From contig CAOKFZ010000008.1 in assembly GCA_948467875.1 (NCBI GenBank), positions 1 to 64,000 on the forward strand: DNA of 64,000 nucleotides, given 5' to 3'. Position numbers and translations under genes: made by a program. Positions within the stretch are counted from its first letter, which is position 1; the number at the start of each line of letters is the position of its first letter. A model generated the notes under the pieces. That model saw nothing but the letters and a program-made list of their open reading frames with translations, was not told the origin of the DNA and searched no databases. Shown in pieces: positions 1 to 6,297 of the stretch. Source of the stretch: an uncultured Clostridium sp. Lineage in GTDB: Bacteria > Bacillota > Clostridia > TANB77 > CAG-508.

Positions 1-45
1 TTGTATAAACTATGAATCTAGTTGCCTTTTGTACTTTTGTTAATT

Positions 46-255
46 TCATGTTTTTTGTTCCTTTCCTAAATATTTAAAAAACTTACTTTCAATAATAATA
101 TAATTCCATTTTCCACCAGCTTTTTTTGGCGGAACAGCACTTCCAAAGTCAAATCTTTCTTCTCTTAAGCCTGCCCTTATCCACTCAGCATTTTTTGGTA
201 TAAATTTTGCGGCTTCTACTGGTGTGAGCGTTTTGACTTTTTCAATATCTTCCAT
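46..255 (-). CDS. Excisionase-like small DNA-binding protein of the integrated element
   Basis: A 69-residue protein. After a short lead it reads LTPVEAAKFIPKNAEWIRAG, then a basic, aromatic stretch with WNY near residue 50. This resembles the short winged-helix proteins of phages and conjugative elements in Firmicutes that read 'TPEEAAKFIGKS..WIR.GLQ' and often act as Xis-type factors. An AGGAGG ribosome-binding site precedes the ATG at 255. It is divergent from the next gene and sits in the same block as a repressor, a Cro-like gene and an integrase. The exact role is inferred from family resemblance and context; it could instead be a transcriptional regulator of the element. Confidence 0.6.
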   Translation of the reverse strand: MEDIEKVKTLTPVEAAKFIPKNAEWIRAGLREERFDFGSAVPPKKAGGKWNYIIIESKFFKYLGKEQKT

Positions 256-265
256 AGTTTCCTCC

Positions 266-295
266 TTGTTTTTATCTTCTCACTTATGCTATAAT
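266..295 (+). promoter_or_regulatory. Sigma-A-type promoter for the 321 gene
   Basis: TTGTTT (266-271), an 18-base spacer and TATAAT (290-295), with an extended -10 TG two bases upstream. The ATG of the next gene is at 321 behind a GAGGTG ribosome-binding site. Confidence 0.5.
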
Positions 296-320
296 GCTTT
301 TGAAAGTGAGGTGAAATTAT

Positions 321-557
321 ATGTTTAATTATTCTTTTACTGCAAAAGATGGTCAAATTACTATCAACACTCCAAAAGTAGAGAATTTTAGCGATATAAA
401 AAGAGAAGTCAAAGAAGAACTTACTTGCGCAATTAATCATTCTATATATCCAGACGGACTTGATATCACTATGACCCAATTTGCTGATAAAATAATTCTT
501 ACTTCTAACAGAGAACTTATTAAACACTCAAATGGTACATATTCATTTAAAGACTAA
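321..557 (+). CDS. Small hypothetical protein of the integrated element
   Basis: A 78-residue protein I do not recognise. It has no obvious signal peptide, membrane segment or metal motif and alternates short beta-like stretches with charged turns. It has its own promoter and ribosome-binding site and runs opposite to the flanking element genes. Its 3' end overlaps the convergent 50-residue gene by 11 bases. Membership of the element is inferred from position only. Confidence 0.55.
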   Translation: MFNYSFTAKDGQITINTPKVENFSDIKREVKEELTCAINHSIYPDGLDITMTQFADKIILTSNRELIKHSNGTYSFKD

Positions 558-699
558 TATCATTTGCTTGAAGAATAGCTCTATCATTAGTTATTGTAAT
601 TTTTGAACTGGTAGACTCGCCTTCTGCTAGTTCTTTTTTTACAACAGTTATAATTTTGTCTTTTTCTTCAATAATCTGTTTTATAATTTTCTTTCCCAT
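547..699 (-). CDS. Small hypothetical protein under the element's operator
   Basis: A 50-residue reading frame starting MGKKIIKQIIEEKDKII and ending in DISL. An AGGAGA-type ribosome-binding site lies just upstream of the ATG at 699. An operator-like palindrome (716-732) sits directly before it, matching the palindromes in the switch region, so it is probably controlled by the same repressor. It is charged, likely helical at the N-terminus, and resembles nothing I can name. It overlaps the convergent gene at 321-557 by 11 bases. Confidence 0.5.
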   Translation of the reverse strand: MGKKIIKQIIEEKDKIITVVKKELAEGESTSSKITITNDRAILQANDISL

Positions 700-715
700 T
701 CTCTTCTCCTTTCTT

Positions 716-732
716 TTTACGCGTTACGTAAT
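716..732. promoter_or_regulatory. Operator palindrome O4 (TTTACG-N5-CGTAAT)
   Basis: Two half-sites TTTACG (716-721) and CGTAAT (727-732) separated by five bases, the same architecture as the sites at 969, 984 and 1066. It lies between the Cro-like gene and the 50-residue gene, overlapping the first base of the former's stop codon. Confidence 0.6.
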
Positions 733-953
733 CAATCATTAAAAAAAATGTCTGATGCTTCTTTTTTACTTAATTTTAATATCTTACATAATTCTAAAAT
801 ATCAACTAATCCTAACTCAACTTTTCCACTTAATCTTCTGTAAACATATATTTCTGTCTTGCCCCATTCCTTTGCTAATTCTGACTTAGACAAATTCCTA
901 AACTTCATATATCCTTCTATCTTTCTCAGTATTTCTTCCCTTTTTTCTTTCAT
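732..953 (-). CDS. Cro-like helix-turn-helix regulator
   Basis: A 73-residue protein that is almost entirely one DNA-binding domain. Residues 20-60 (LSKSELAKEWGKTEIYVYRR and following) fit the five-helix lambda-repressor-type fold, with the recognition helix near residues 32-40. It is transcribed divergently from the cI/LexA-like gene at 1117 and carries a GGGAGGTG ribosome-binding site. Its promoter -10 box overlaps an operator palindrome. Layout and size are those of a Cro or antirepressor-type partner in a phage-like genetic switch. The target is presumed to be the TTACG palindromes around it. Confidence 0.7.
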   Translation of the reverse strand: MKEKREEILRKIEGYMKFRNLSKSELAKEWGKTEIYVYRRLSGKVELGLVDILELCKILKLSKKEASDIFFND

Positions 954-968
954 TGTTCACCTCCCTGT

Positions 969-985
969 TTTACGTATTACGTAAT
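969..985. promoter_or_regulatory. Operator palindrome O1
   Basis: TTTACG (969-974), TATTA, CGTAAT (980-985). It overlaps the next palindrome by two bases and lies just downstream of the leftward -10 box. Confidence 0.65.
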
Positions 986-1000
986 TACGTTATACGTAAT
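984..1000. promoter_or_regulatory. Operator palindrome O2
   Basis: ATTACG (984-989), TTATA, CGTAAT (995-1000), with perfectly inverted half-sites. It overlaps the leftward -10 hexamer (998-1003), so a bound repressor would block transcription of the Cro-like gene. Confidence 0.65.
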
Positions 1001-1026
1001 ATATAATATTTTATTTTCTTTGTCAA
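998..1026 (-). promoter_or_regulatory. Leftward promoter of the genetic switch
   Basis: On the minus strand TTGACA (1026-1021), a 17-base spacer, then TATATT (1003-998). It drives the Cro-like gene and probably the small genes beyond it. Confidence 0.6.
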
Positions 1027-1065
1027 TACTTTTTACGAAATTTTTTTATTTTTTTTGAAAAAAAT

Positions 1066-1082
1066 ATTGCGTAATGCGAAAA
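1066..1082. promoter_or_regulatory. Operator palindrome O3, weaker match
   Basis: ATTGCG (1066-1071), TAATG, CGAAAA (1077-1082). It is a degenerate copy of the TTACG palindrome and overlaps the rightward -35 box, the expected position for autoregulation of the repressor gene. Confidence 0.5.
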
Positions 1083-1095
1083 AATGTTGTATAAT
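1067..1095 (+). promoter_or_regulatory. Rightward promoter of the genetic switch
   Basis: TTGCGT (1067-1072), a 17-base spacer and a perfect TATAAT (1090-1095). The repressor ATG follows at 1117 after CGGAGGTG. Confidence 0.65.
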
Positions 1096-1116
1096 ACTTA
1101 TATCGGAGGTGACACT

Positions 1117-1740
1117 ATGGATGAAATTTTTTCGGAACGATTGTCTGACTTGATAAAGAACAGCAATTATTCATTAAATGATATGGAGGAATATGTTGGA
1201 AAAACATCTGCCACGATTTCAAGATACGCTTCAGGTGAAATAAAAGGTGTTAAAAGAAGCACTATTGTAAAATTAGCAAATTTTTTCAATGTTAACCCTG
1301 CGTGGCTAGCAGGATTAAATGATGAAAAATATGTCATTAATCAACAAACAAAGCAAGCATTCCCTCTTTTAGGGACCGTAAAAGCAGGATATAATTACTT
1401 AGCAAGCGAAAATATTGTCGGCTATATTAGTATAGATAAAAAACTGTCTGACCCTGAAAACTACTTTGCTTTGACCGTGACTGGCGATAGCATGCAGCCT
1501 ATTTTATATGAAGATGATATTATAATAGTACACAAACAAAATGATGTTGAAAATGGGCAAATTGGAATTATACTTATAGATGATGAAGAAGCTACAGTCA
1601 AAAAAATAATAAAACATGAAGATTATATTGAACTAATAGCTTTTAATTCTTATTATCCGCCACGAAAACTTGATAAAAGCACTAATTTTCAAATTGTCGG
1701 AAAAGTTACAGAAGCTAGAATAAGTAAAATATTTGAGTAA
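1117..1740 (+). CDS. cI/LexA-type repressor with S24 autopeptidase domain
   Basis: A 207-residue repressor. Residues 1-65 form a helix-turn-helix domain (SATISRYASGEIKG holds the recognition helix). A linker leads to a likely Ala-Gly self-cleavage site at residues 90-91 (TVKAGYN). The C-terminal S24 domain shows the catalytic serine in TGDSM (about residue 125) and the lysine in ATVKK (about 162). Such repressors are inactivated by RecA-stimulated self-cleavage after DNA damage. I chose the ATG at 1117 because GGAGGT sits 7 bases upstream; an earlier in-frame ATG at 1084 lies inside the promoter. It faces the Cro-like gene across paired operators. Confidence 0.85.
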   Translation: MDEIFSERLSDLIKNSNYSLNDMEEYVGKTSATISRYASGEIKGVKRSTIVKLANFFNVNPAWLAGLNDEKYVINQQTKQAFPLLGTVKAGYNYLASENIVGYISIDKKLSDPENYFALTVTGDSMQPILYEDDIIIVHKQNDVENGQIGIILIDDEEATVKKIIKHEDYIELIAFNSYYPPRKLDKSTNFQIVGKVTEARISKIFE

Positions 1741-1754
1741 AGGAGACAATCTTT

Positions 1755-1982
1755 ATGTTAGATTATGATAATTTAGTCAATATAGAAAAAGTAGATAAAC
1801 ACAATATTTATTTTAAAGATGGTAGAAAAATTCATTCTGACAACTTTACTTTTGAACCATTTATCACTAATCAACAGACATTAGAAAACTTCGACAAAAC
1901 CGTTAAATCTATGTTCTTTACCGAGCCAATTCAAAGACAAGATAACATTATTTATGTAGATTTTAATAATATAAGAAAATAA
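1755..1982 (+). CDS. Small hypothetical protein downstream of the repressor
   Basis: A 75-residue protein 14 bases after the repressor stop, with an AAAGGAGA ribosome-binding site, so it is probably co-transcribed with the repressor. It begins MLDYDNLVNIEKVDKHNIYF and ends YVDFNNIRK. It looks like a small beta-rich soluble protein; I do not recognise a family. The context suggests an accessory of the lysogeny module. Confidence 0.5.
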   Translation: MLDYDNLVNIEKVDKHNIYFKDGRKIHSDNFTFEPFITNQQTLENFDKTVKSMFFTEPIQRQDNIIYVDFNNIRK

Positions 1983-2026
1983 TTTAAGAGAAAAATTTGA
2001 TATAAATGTAATATTATATAAAAAAT

Positions 2027-2064
2027 AGATAACCCACTCCCCGACCAAAGTTTGTGGATTATCT
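2027..2064 (+). other. Stem-loop upstream of the integrase
   Basis: AGATAACCCAC (2027-2037) pairs with GTGGATTATCT (2054-2064), 10 of 11 positions, with a 16-base loop. There is no U-run after it, so it may be a protein-binding or attenuation structure rather than a terminator. Confidence 0.4.
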
Positions 2065-2074
2065 AAAACCATAT

Positions 2075-2132
2075 TTGCTTAAAAGCAGTCTTATGTTATA
2101 TTAATTATAGCATATAGTCTCTTTTTAAGCAA
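2075..2132. promoter_or_regulatory. Integrase promoter inside an inverted repeat
   Basis: TTGCTT (2075-2080), a 16-base spacer and TATATT (2097-2102) form a plausible promoter. It is enclosed by an inverted repeat, TTGCTTAAAAG (2075-2085) against CTTTTTAAGCAA (2121-2132). The repeat may be a regulator or recombinase arm site. Confidence 0.4.
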
Positions 2133-2164
2133 GTACCGAAAATTTGTTTAGAAGGAGATTTTTT

Positions 2165-3436
2165 ATGAAGAAATATAAAAAACGAGCAAATGGAGCTGGA
2201 AGTCCTGTATTTTTAGGAAATGGAAGACACTACCCTTATGTAGCACGCCTCATGATTGGAAAAGATTGCGACGGAAAACCTATTTATTTCGATATAGATA
2301 AATTTGAAACAGAATTAGATGCCATCGTTTGTCTTGAAAACTGGCTAAAAAATCCTACACCTTTAAAAGTAAAGACAAACAAATATAATCGAATTGTAAC
2401 TTTTTCGCACTTTCCTAAAACAAGCAACCCCTATCCCTTAGTTCCTGTCGATACTGTAGAAGCCACTATTTATAGAAAGAACAAAAAGTATTACACTTTC
2501 AAGCAAGTCTATGCCGAAATGGAAAAAGCACTATTTCCAACAAAAGAAGAAAAATTACTTGAGAGACAATTTCACATTAGAACAGACGGCAAGCTATCTT
2601 TCAGTCATGCCAATCAACTAACCGTTGCTTTTAATCATTGCCAATCTCTTTACAATAAAATATATCGAGAACTACGCACATCTGACTTTAAAGAATGCAT
2701 TAATAATCCAGAAATAAAACCATCCATAAAAACATGCCTAACAAAACTATTCAAAAACATGGATAAGTACGCCTATTCCGAAGATATTATCGATAAAAAA
2801 TATACAACAGATTTAAAATCTTCAAACACAACTAAACAACACAGAACACCTTTTTCATACGAAGAAATTAACTATTTGTGGGAAATTCAAGAAAACAATC
2901 AAAAACTACAATTTGTAAGGGATTTTCTGTTACTTGCAATTTACACGGGTTGTCGCGCAGAAGAACTACTATTTACTTACACAAATAATGTTTTTTTAAT
3001 CGAGAATTATTTTGTAACAGGGCTAAAAACAGAAGCAGGACAAAATAGAGTGATTCCGATACATAAAAAAATAAAACCAATTATACAAAAATATTATAAC
3101 CCAAAAAACACCTTTCTTTTTACGTCCCAAAAAGCTAGAATGAGTTACGCCAAATACCTATTTTTATACAATAAATTTATTTCTAAATACTCAAATTTAA
3201 AAGGAAAAACCGCCCACTGCGGTAGGCACTCTCTTGAAACCGAACTGCAAAAATTAAACATAAAAACGACTATCATTAACGCTATTATCGGTCATAAAAA
3301 TGGAAACGTGGCTGACGACGTATATAACCATATTTCACTTCAAGAAAAAATAGATGCTATCAACATGGTTGACTATCAAGAAAGAAAAATTTACGTTCTA
3401 AATTCCAACTCAGTAAATACTGAAAAGGCTCTCTAA
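2165..3436 (+). CDS. Tyrosine recombinase (integrase) of the element
   Basis: A 423-residue integrase. The N-terminus (MKKYKKRANGAGSPVFL) resembles the arm-binding domain of Tn916/phage-type integrases. A core-binding domain occupies the middle, and the C-terminal half is catalytic: Arg in YTGCRAEELLF, Lys in GLKTEAGQNRV, H-x-x-R in TAHCGRHS, His in IIGHKNG and the nucleophile Tyr in DDVYNHI. All active-site residues are present. I start at 2165, behind AGAAGGAGA; an earlier ATG at 2144 lacks a spaced ribosome-binding site. It is the last gene before the chromosomal flank, so the right attachment site should lie just downstream. Confidence 0.9.
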   Translation: MKKYKKRANGAGSPVFLGNGRHYPYVARLMIGKDCDGKPIYFDIDKFETELDAIVCLENWLKNPTPLKVKTNKYNRIVTFSHFPKTSNPYPLVPVDTVEATIYRKNKKYYTFKQVYAEMEKALFPTKEEKLLERQFHIRTDGKLSFSHANQLTVAFNHCQSLYNKIYRELRTSDFKECINNPEIKPSIKTCLTKLFKNMDKYAYSEDIIDKKYTTDLKSSNTTKQHRTPFSYEEINYLWEIQENNQKLQFVRDFLLLAIYTGCRAEELLFTYTNNVFLIENYFVTGLKTEAGQNRVIPIHKKIKPIIQKYYNPKNTFLFTSQKARMSYAKYLFLYNKFISKYSNLKGKTAHCGRHSLETELQKLNIKTTIINAIIGHKNGNVADDVYNHISLQEKIDAINMVDYQERKIYVLNSNSVNTEKAL

Positions 3437-3466
3437 AAATTACACGGTTAATAACAAATTAATAAC

Positions 3467-3510
3467 AAAGCCGAATTGCAAACCCTTGAAACACTTGATA
3501 ATTCGGCTTT
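3467..3510 (+). terminator. Terminator-like hairpin after the integrase
   Basis: AAAGCCGAATT (3467-3477) pairs perfectly with AATTCGGCTTT (3500-3510) around a 22-base loop. It sits 31 bases after the integrase stop. This is also the zone where the right attachment site is expected; no boundary repeat can be proven because the left end is outside the window. Confidence 0.5.
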
Positions 3511-3561
3511 CTTTATTTAATATATGTTACAAAATTGTAATATTTTTATCATTCACAAATT

Positions 3562-3605
3562 AAAAAACGGTCTAACATTGATTACCAAATGTTAGACCGT
3601 TTTTT
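3562..3605. terminator. Bidirectional terminator
   Basis: A perfect 12-bp stem, CGGTCTAACATT (3568-3579) with AATGTTAGACCG (3588-3599), an 8-base loop, six As before and six Ts after. It can end transcription from the integrase and from the minus-strand gene at 3629. Confidence 0.85.
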
Positions 3606-3628
3606 CTAAGCTATACTATAAAATTTTT

Positions 3629-4738
3629 CTACTTTTTTGAAACTGCTTTCAAGCTGTTTAAAACCAGCTCCTCAAAATAACTAAGCTTTTTGCGTTGCTC
3701 TAAAAGTTGAATCACATTCTGCTGCATACGAAGTTTCTCATTTTCGGAATAGGAACCTCTCGCTTTGTGACCAACCATCATCTCCAGCATCTGCATGCGA
3801 TCATTTACCTGCAATTGCTCATACAGTGCCTCAAACTGCCCCTTCTCCAAAATATAAAAAAGTATATGTTCTTTCTTACTTTCACCTACCGCTTCATAAA
3901 TCGCAAAAATATCTGCTGTATCGAACACTGTGGCTAGACTAATTTTGCGCTCCTCTAAATTTTCATATACATCGGCAATTTCTTCTTTCGCCAGATTATC
4001 CAGCAAAAATCCTTTCATATACCCTAACAAAAGAAAATCGCTTTTTTCCAGGGCTTCGTATCTCTTTTCTGCTGAAATTAATTCGCATGCTTCTGCTATC
4101 TTTCCACTCTGTATACGTTTTATCAGATTTTGAACAGCTTTCTCTGACTCCACATTTTCTATGATTTTAGCAATATGCTGGGCTGACAATTTAGAAATCT
4201 TTTCATATAATTGCTCCAAACCTTCCACAACCAGATCATGACTTTCTTCCGCCTTATCCAGAAAATTACAAAATAATTCGTATCGATTTGTTATTTCATT
4301 GCAATCAAAAAAATCACTCATTCTCTGTTCATTCATGGATTCCCAAATTTCAGCCTGCTGCTGAAATCCCAGTTTTTTCAAGATGGCAGCTAATGTTACG
4401 AGATTGCAACCGTTGAAAGCTGTGATTGGAATATACGTAAAAATCTTTTGGACTTCTTCAGCAGAGGCAACATCGACATCCAAAATTTGATTAATCATGT
4501 AACTAATCAAATCATCGTCTATGCTTGCCCAAAATGCCTTTGGACTTAAGATATTATTCTGTAACTGGATGAATTCTTCTCTATCCAGCTTTTCAATCAA
4601 ATTCCGATAATATCGTGGTGTTACATTGCCAAAAAGAACTGAAATTTTATTTCCAATTCCACACAACTTATATCGCCAATACGTTCTCCTCTGCATCCTG
4701 TATACCTCTTTTATCTTACTCCGTAAACTTTTTTTCAT
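3629..4738 (-). CDS. Helical hypothetical protein, GC-richer orphan cassette
   Basis: A 369-residue soluble protein with no family I recognise. It begins MKKSLRSKIKEVYRM and the remainder is rich in predicted helix, loosely like the helical repeats of MgtE-N or HEAT-type proteins. I start at 4738 because AAGGAG lies 8 bases upstream; an in-frame ATG at 4756 lies before that ribosome-binding site. Base composition and codon use (CTG, CAG, AGG) are clearly richer in G/C than the neighbours. It contains two in-frame CGG triplets (4721-4723 and 4604-4606) that must be read as ordinary codons, because a +1 shift at either meets a stop within a few codons. It has the shared cassette promoter and a strong terminator. 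Acquisition by transfer is inferred. Confidence 0.65.
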   Translation of the reverse strand: MKKSLRSKIKEVYRMQRRTYWRYKLCGIGNKISVLFGNVTPRYYRNLIEKLDREEFIQLQNNILSPKAFWASIDDDLISYMINQILDVDVASAEEVQKIFTYIPITAFNGCNLVTLAAILKKLGFQQQAEIWESMNEQRMSDFFDCNEITNRYELFCNFLDKAEESHDLVVEGLEQLYEKISKLSAQHIAKIIENVESEKAVQNLIKRIQSGKIAEACELISAEKRYEALEKSDFLLLGYMKGFLLDNLAKEEIADVYENLEERKISLATVFDTADIFAIYEAVGESKKEHILFYILEKGQFEALYEQLQVNDRMQMLEMMVGHKARGSYSENEKLRMQQNVIQLLEQRKKLSYFEELVLNSLKAVSKK

Positions 4739-4785
4739 AGTATAATCTCCTTTCAAATTCCCACTTTATGTGAGTTAATGGGAAT

Positions 4786-4814
4786 ATTTTATCATAATTT
4801 ACATAAATTGTCAA
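4786..4814 (-). promoter_or_regulatory. Cassette-type promoter P5
   Basis: Minus strand TTGACA (4814-4809), spacer ATTTATGTAAATTATGA, TAAAAT (4791-4786). The spacer nearly matches those of the promoters at 7780, 10260, 31775 and 60420. Confidence 0.65.
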
Positions 4815-4822
4815 ATCATTAC

Positions 4823-4856
4823 AAAAAAACCTATCACTTTTGCAAGTAATAGGTTT
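4823..4856 (-). terminator. rpsO terminator
   Basis: AAACCTAT (4827-4834) pairs with ATAGGTTT (4849-4856), extended by ACTT/AAGT inside. Seven As on the plus strand give the U-run for minus-strand transcripts. Confidence 0.8.
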
Positions 4857-4864
4857 CCTACTTT

Positions 4865-5134
4865 CTATACAGTTTTTCTCAAAGACAATTTTTCAGAAAT
4901 TTCACGATAACGATTAACGTCTTTTTTCGCCAAATATTTTAGCAAACTTCTTCTTTTACCAACCATTTTCAATAATCCTCTTCTTGAATGGTTATCTTTT
5001 TTGTGAATTTTCAAATGTTCTGTCAGTTCTGTAATTCTTTCTGTTAAAATGGCAATTTGAACCTCTGGTGAACCAGTATCGTTCTCTTCCCTTTTATACG
5101 TATTAATAATTTCTTGTTTTCTTTCCTTTGTCAT
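4865..5134 (-). CDS. rpsO: 30S ribosomal protein S15
   Basis: An 89-residue protein, the usual S15 length. It shows [16 protein letters not shown] and the [19 protein letters not shown] block that contacts 16S rRNA in the central domain. It binds early in assembly of the 30S platform. It has a GGAGG ribosome-binding site, an own promoter (5222-5250) about 90 bases upstream and its own terminator, so it is a single-gene unit. S15 often represses its own translation through its leader, and a small bulged hairpin is visible there. Confidence 0.97.
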   Translation of the reverse strand: MTKERKQEIINTYKREENDTGSPEVQIAILTERITELTEHLKIHKKDNHSRRGLLKMVGKRRSLLKYLAKKDVNRYREISEKLSLRKTV

Positions 5135-5171
5135 ATCAAAATTCCTCCTATTTTTATATTTGCCATAAACT

Positions 5172-5202
5172 GAGCTTAAGGTAGGTTTTTTCCTTAGCTA
5201 AG
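5172..5202 (-). promoter_or_regulatory. Possible S15 autoregulatory leader hairpin
   Basis: In the rpsO leader, GCTTAAGG (5174-5181) and CCTTAGC (5192-5198) can form a bulged hairpin. S15 leaders in other bacteria bind S15; the assignment here rests on position only. Confidence 0.3.
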
Positions 5203-5221
5203 TAAATGGTATCTTGTAGTT

Positions 5222-5250
5222 ATTGTACTACAAAATTTTATAAAAATCAA
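5222..5250 (-). promoter_or_regulatory. rpsO promoter
   Basis: Minus strand TTGATT (5250-5245), a 17-base spacer, TACAAT (5227-5222). It is divergent from the promoter at 5269-5297, with 18 bases between the two -35 boxes. Confidence 0.5.
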
Positions 5251-5268
5251 GTGTTTTGCAAAATTTTC

Positions 5269-5297
5269 TTGCAATTCTTTCTCAAACACGTTATAAT
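5269..5297 (+). promoter_or_regulatory. Promoter placing the start codon at +1 (leaderless mRNA)
   Basis: TTGCAA (5269-5274), a 17-base spacer and TATAAT (5292-5297). Transcription should start near 5303-5305, which coincides with the ATG at 5304. Confidence 0.6.
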
Positions 5298-5303
5298 ATC
5301 TTC

Positions 5304-6164
5304 ATGAAAACAATAAAAGTAACCGAAAAATATCATCAAAAAAAGCTTATCTTTTTCCTAACGAGTATGTTTCCCAATCTTAGCCAAAACACTTTATACA
5401 AAGCGCTTCGCAAAAAGGACATTCGCCTAAATGGAAAACGAATCAACGAAAATGTTCTGGTTCATGCAAATGACGAAATCACCATTTTCATTTCTGATGA
5501 TTTGCTTTTTGGCATTTCTTCTCTGCAAGTCATTTATGAAGACCAAAATATTCTTGTTATCAACAAACCAGCTGGCATTTGCGTTACGGAAAACTCCCAA
5601 GAAATCTATACTTTAACATTGCTTATCCAAAAACAATATGGCGAAAATTTGGAGCCTTGTCATCGCTTGGACCGCAATACCACTGGGCTTATTTTGTATG
5701 CCAAAAATGCAGAAGCCCTACGTATTTTATTGGAAAAATTCAAACATCACGAAATCGAAAAGCATTACAGAGCAACTGTTTTTGGGGTTTTCTCAAAAAA
5801 ACACGACCTCCTAACTGCTTATTTAATAAAAGACAGCAAAAAAAGTCATGTTTATATTTCTGATTTGCCACAAAAAAACGCCACAAAAATCATCACAGAA
5901 TATACCGTTACTTCCGAAAATTTACAAAATCACACCAGCGAACTTGATGTCATTTTGCATACTGGCAAAACACACCAAATTCGCGCTCATTTGGCGCATA
6001 TCGGTCATCCTATTATTGGAGACGGAAAATATGGCAACAATGAAATCAACAAAAAATTCAAACAAACCATGCAACTGCTTTGTAGCACCCAATTAAAATT
6101 TTGTTTTACCACAGACAGCGGTATTTTAAATTACTTAAATCAAAAAGAAATTATATTATCGTAA
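5304..6164 (+). CDS. RluA-family 23S rRNA/tRNA pseudouridine synthase
   Basis: A 286-residue protein converting specific uridines in rRNA or tRNA to pseudouridine. An S4-like RNA-binding domain covers residues 15-65 (LYKALRKKDIRLNGKRI). The catalytic domain carries the RluA signature PCHRLDRNTTGLILYAK with catalytic Asp at about residue 123, and HQIRAHLAHIGHPIIGD near residue 225. The substrate (RluC, RluD or another class) cannot be fixed from sequence. I start at 5304: an earlier ATG at 5256 would put the promoter inside the coding region. There is no Shine-Dalgarno, consistent with a leaderless transcript. Its stop codon lies inside a 20-bp inverted repeat shared with the convergent gene. 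Confidence 0.85.
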   Translation: MKTIKVTEKYHQKKLIFFLTSMFPNLSQNTLYKALRKKDIRLNGKRINENVLVHANDEITIFISDDLLFGISSLQVIYEDQNILVINKPAGICVTENSQEIYTLTLLIQKQYGENLEPCHRLDRNTTGLILYAKNAEALRILLEKFKHHEIEKHYRATVFGVFSKKHDLLTAYLIKDSKKSHVYISDLPQKNATKIITEYTVTSENLQNHTSELDVILHTGKTHQIRAHLAHIGHPIIGDGKYGNNEINKKFKQTMQLLCSTQLKFCFTTDSGILNYLNQKEIILS

Positions 6165-6297
6165 ACAAATCCTATTTTTTCTTCGTTCTCCAAGGCGCTT
6201 GAGTTTTAGCAAATGATTTACTTTTGATACACACTATACTTACTTTCAGAAATGACTAAGTAGGTCGAACTCAGCTCAAAATAGGATTTGTTTACGA
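6159..6297. repeat. Long inverted repeat joining two convergent stop codons
   Basis: TCGTAAACAAATCCTATTTT (6159-6178) is perfectly inverted at 6278-6297. The 99 bases between them hold a second partial stem, GCTTGAGTT against AACTCAGC. Both flanking genes end in TCG-TAA within the arms. It could be a giant terminator hairpin or a small inserted element. Confidence 0.75.

Noticed and set aside
3437..3600. Exact right attachment site of the integrated element
   Set aside because: The left end is outside the window, so no direct repeat can be matched; short TTAATAACAAA-like repeats here are too simple to trust.
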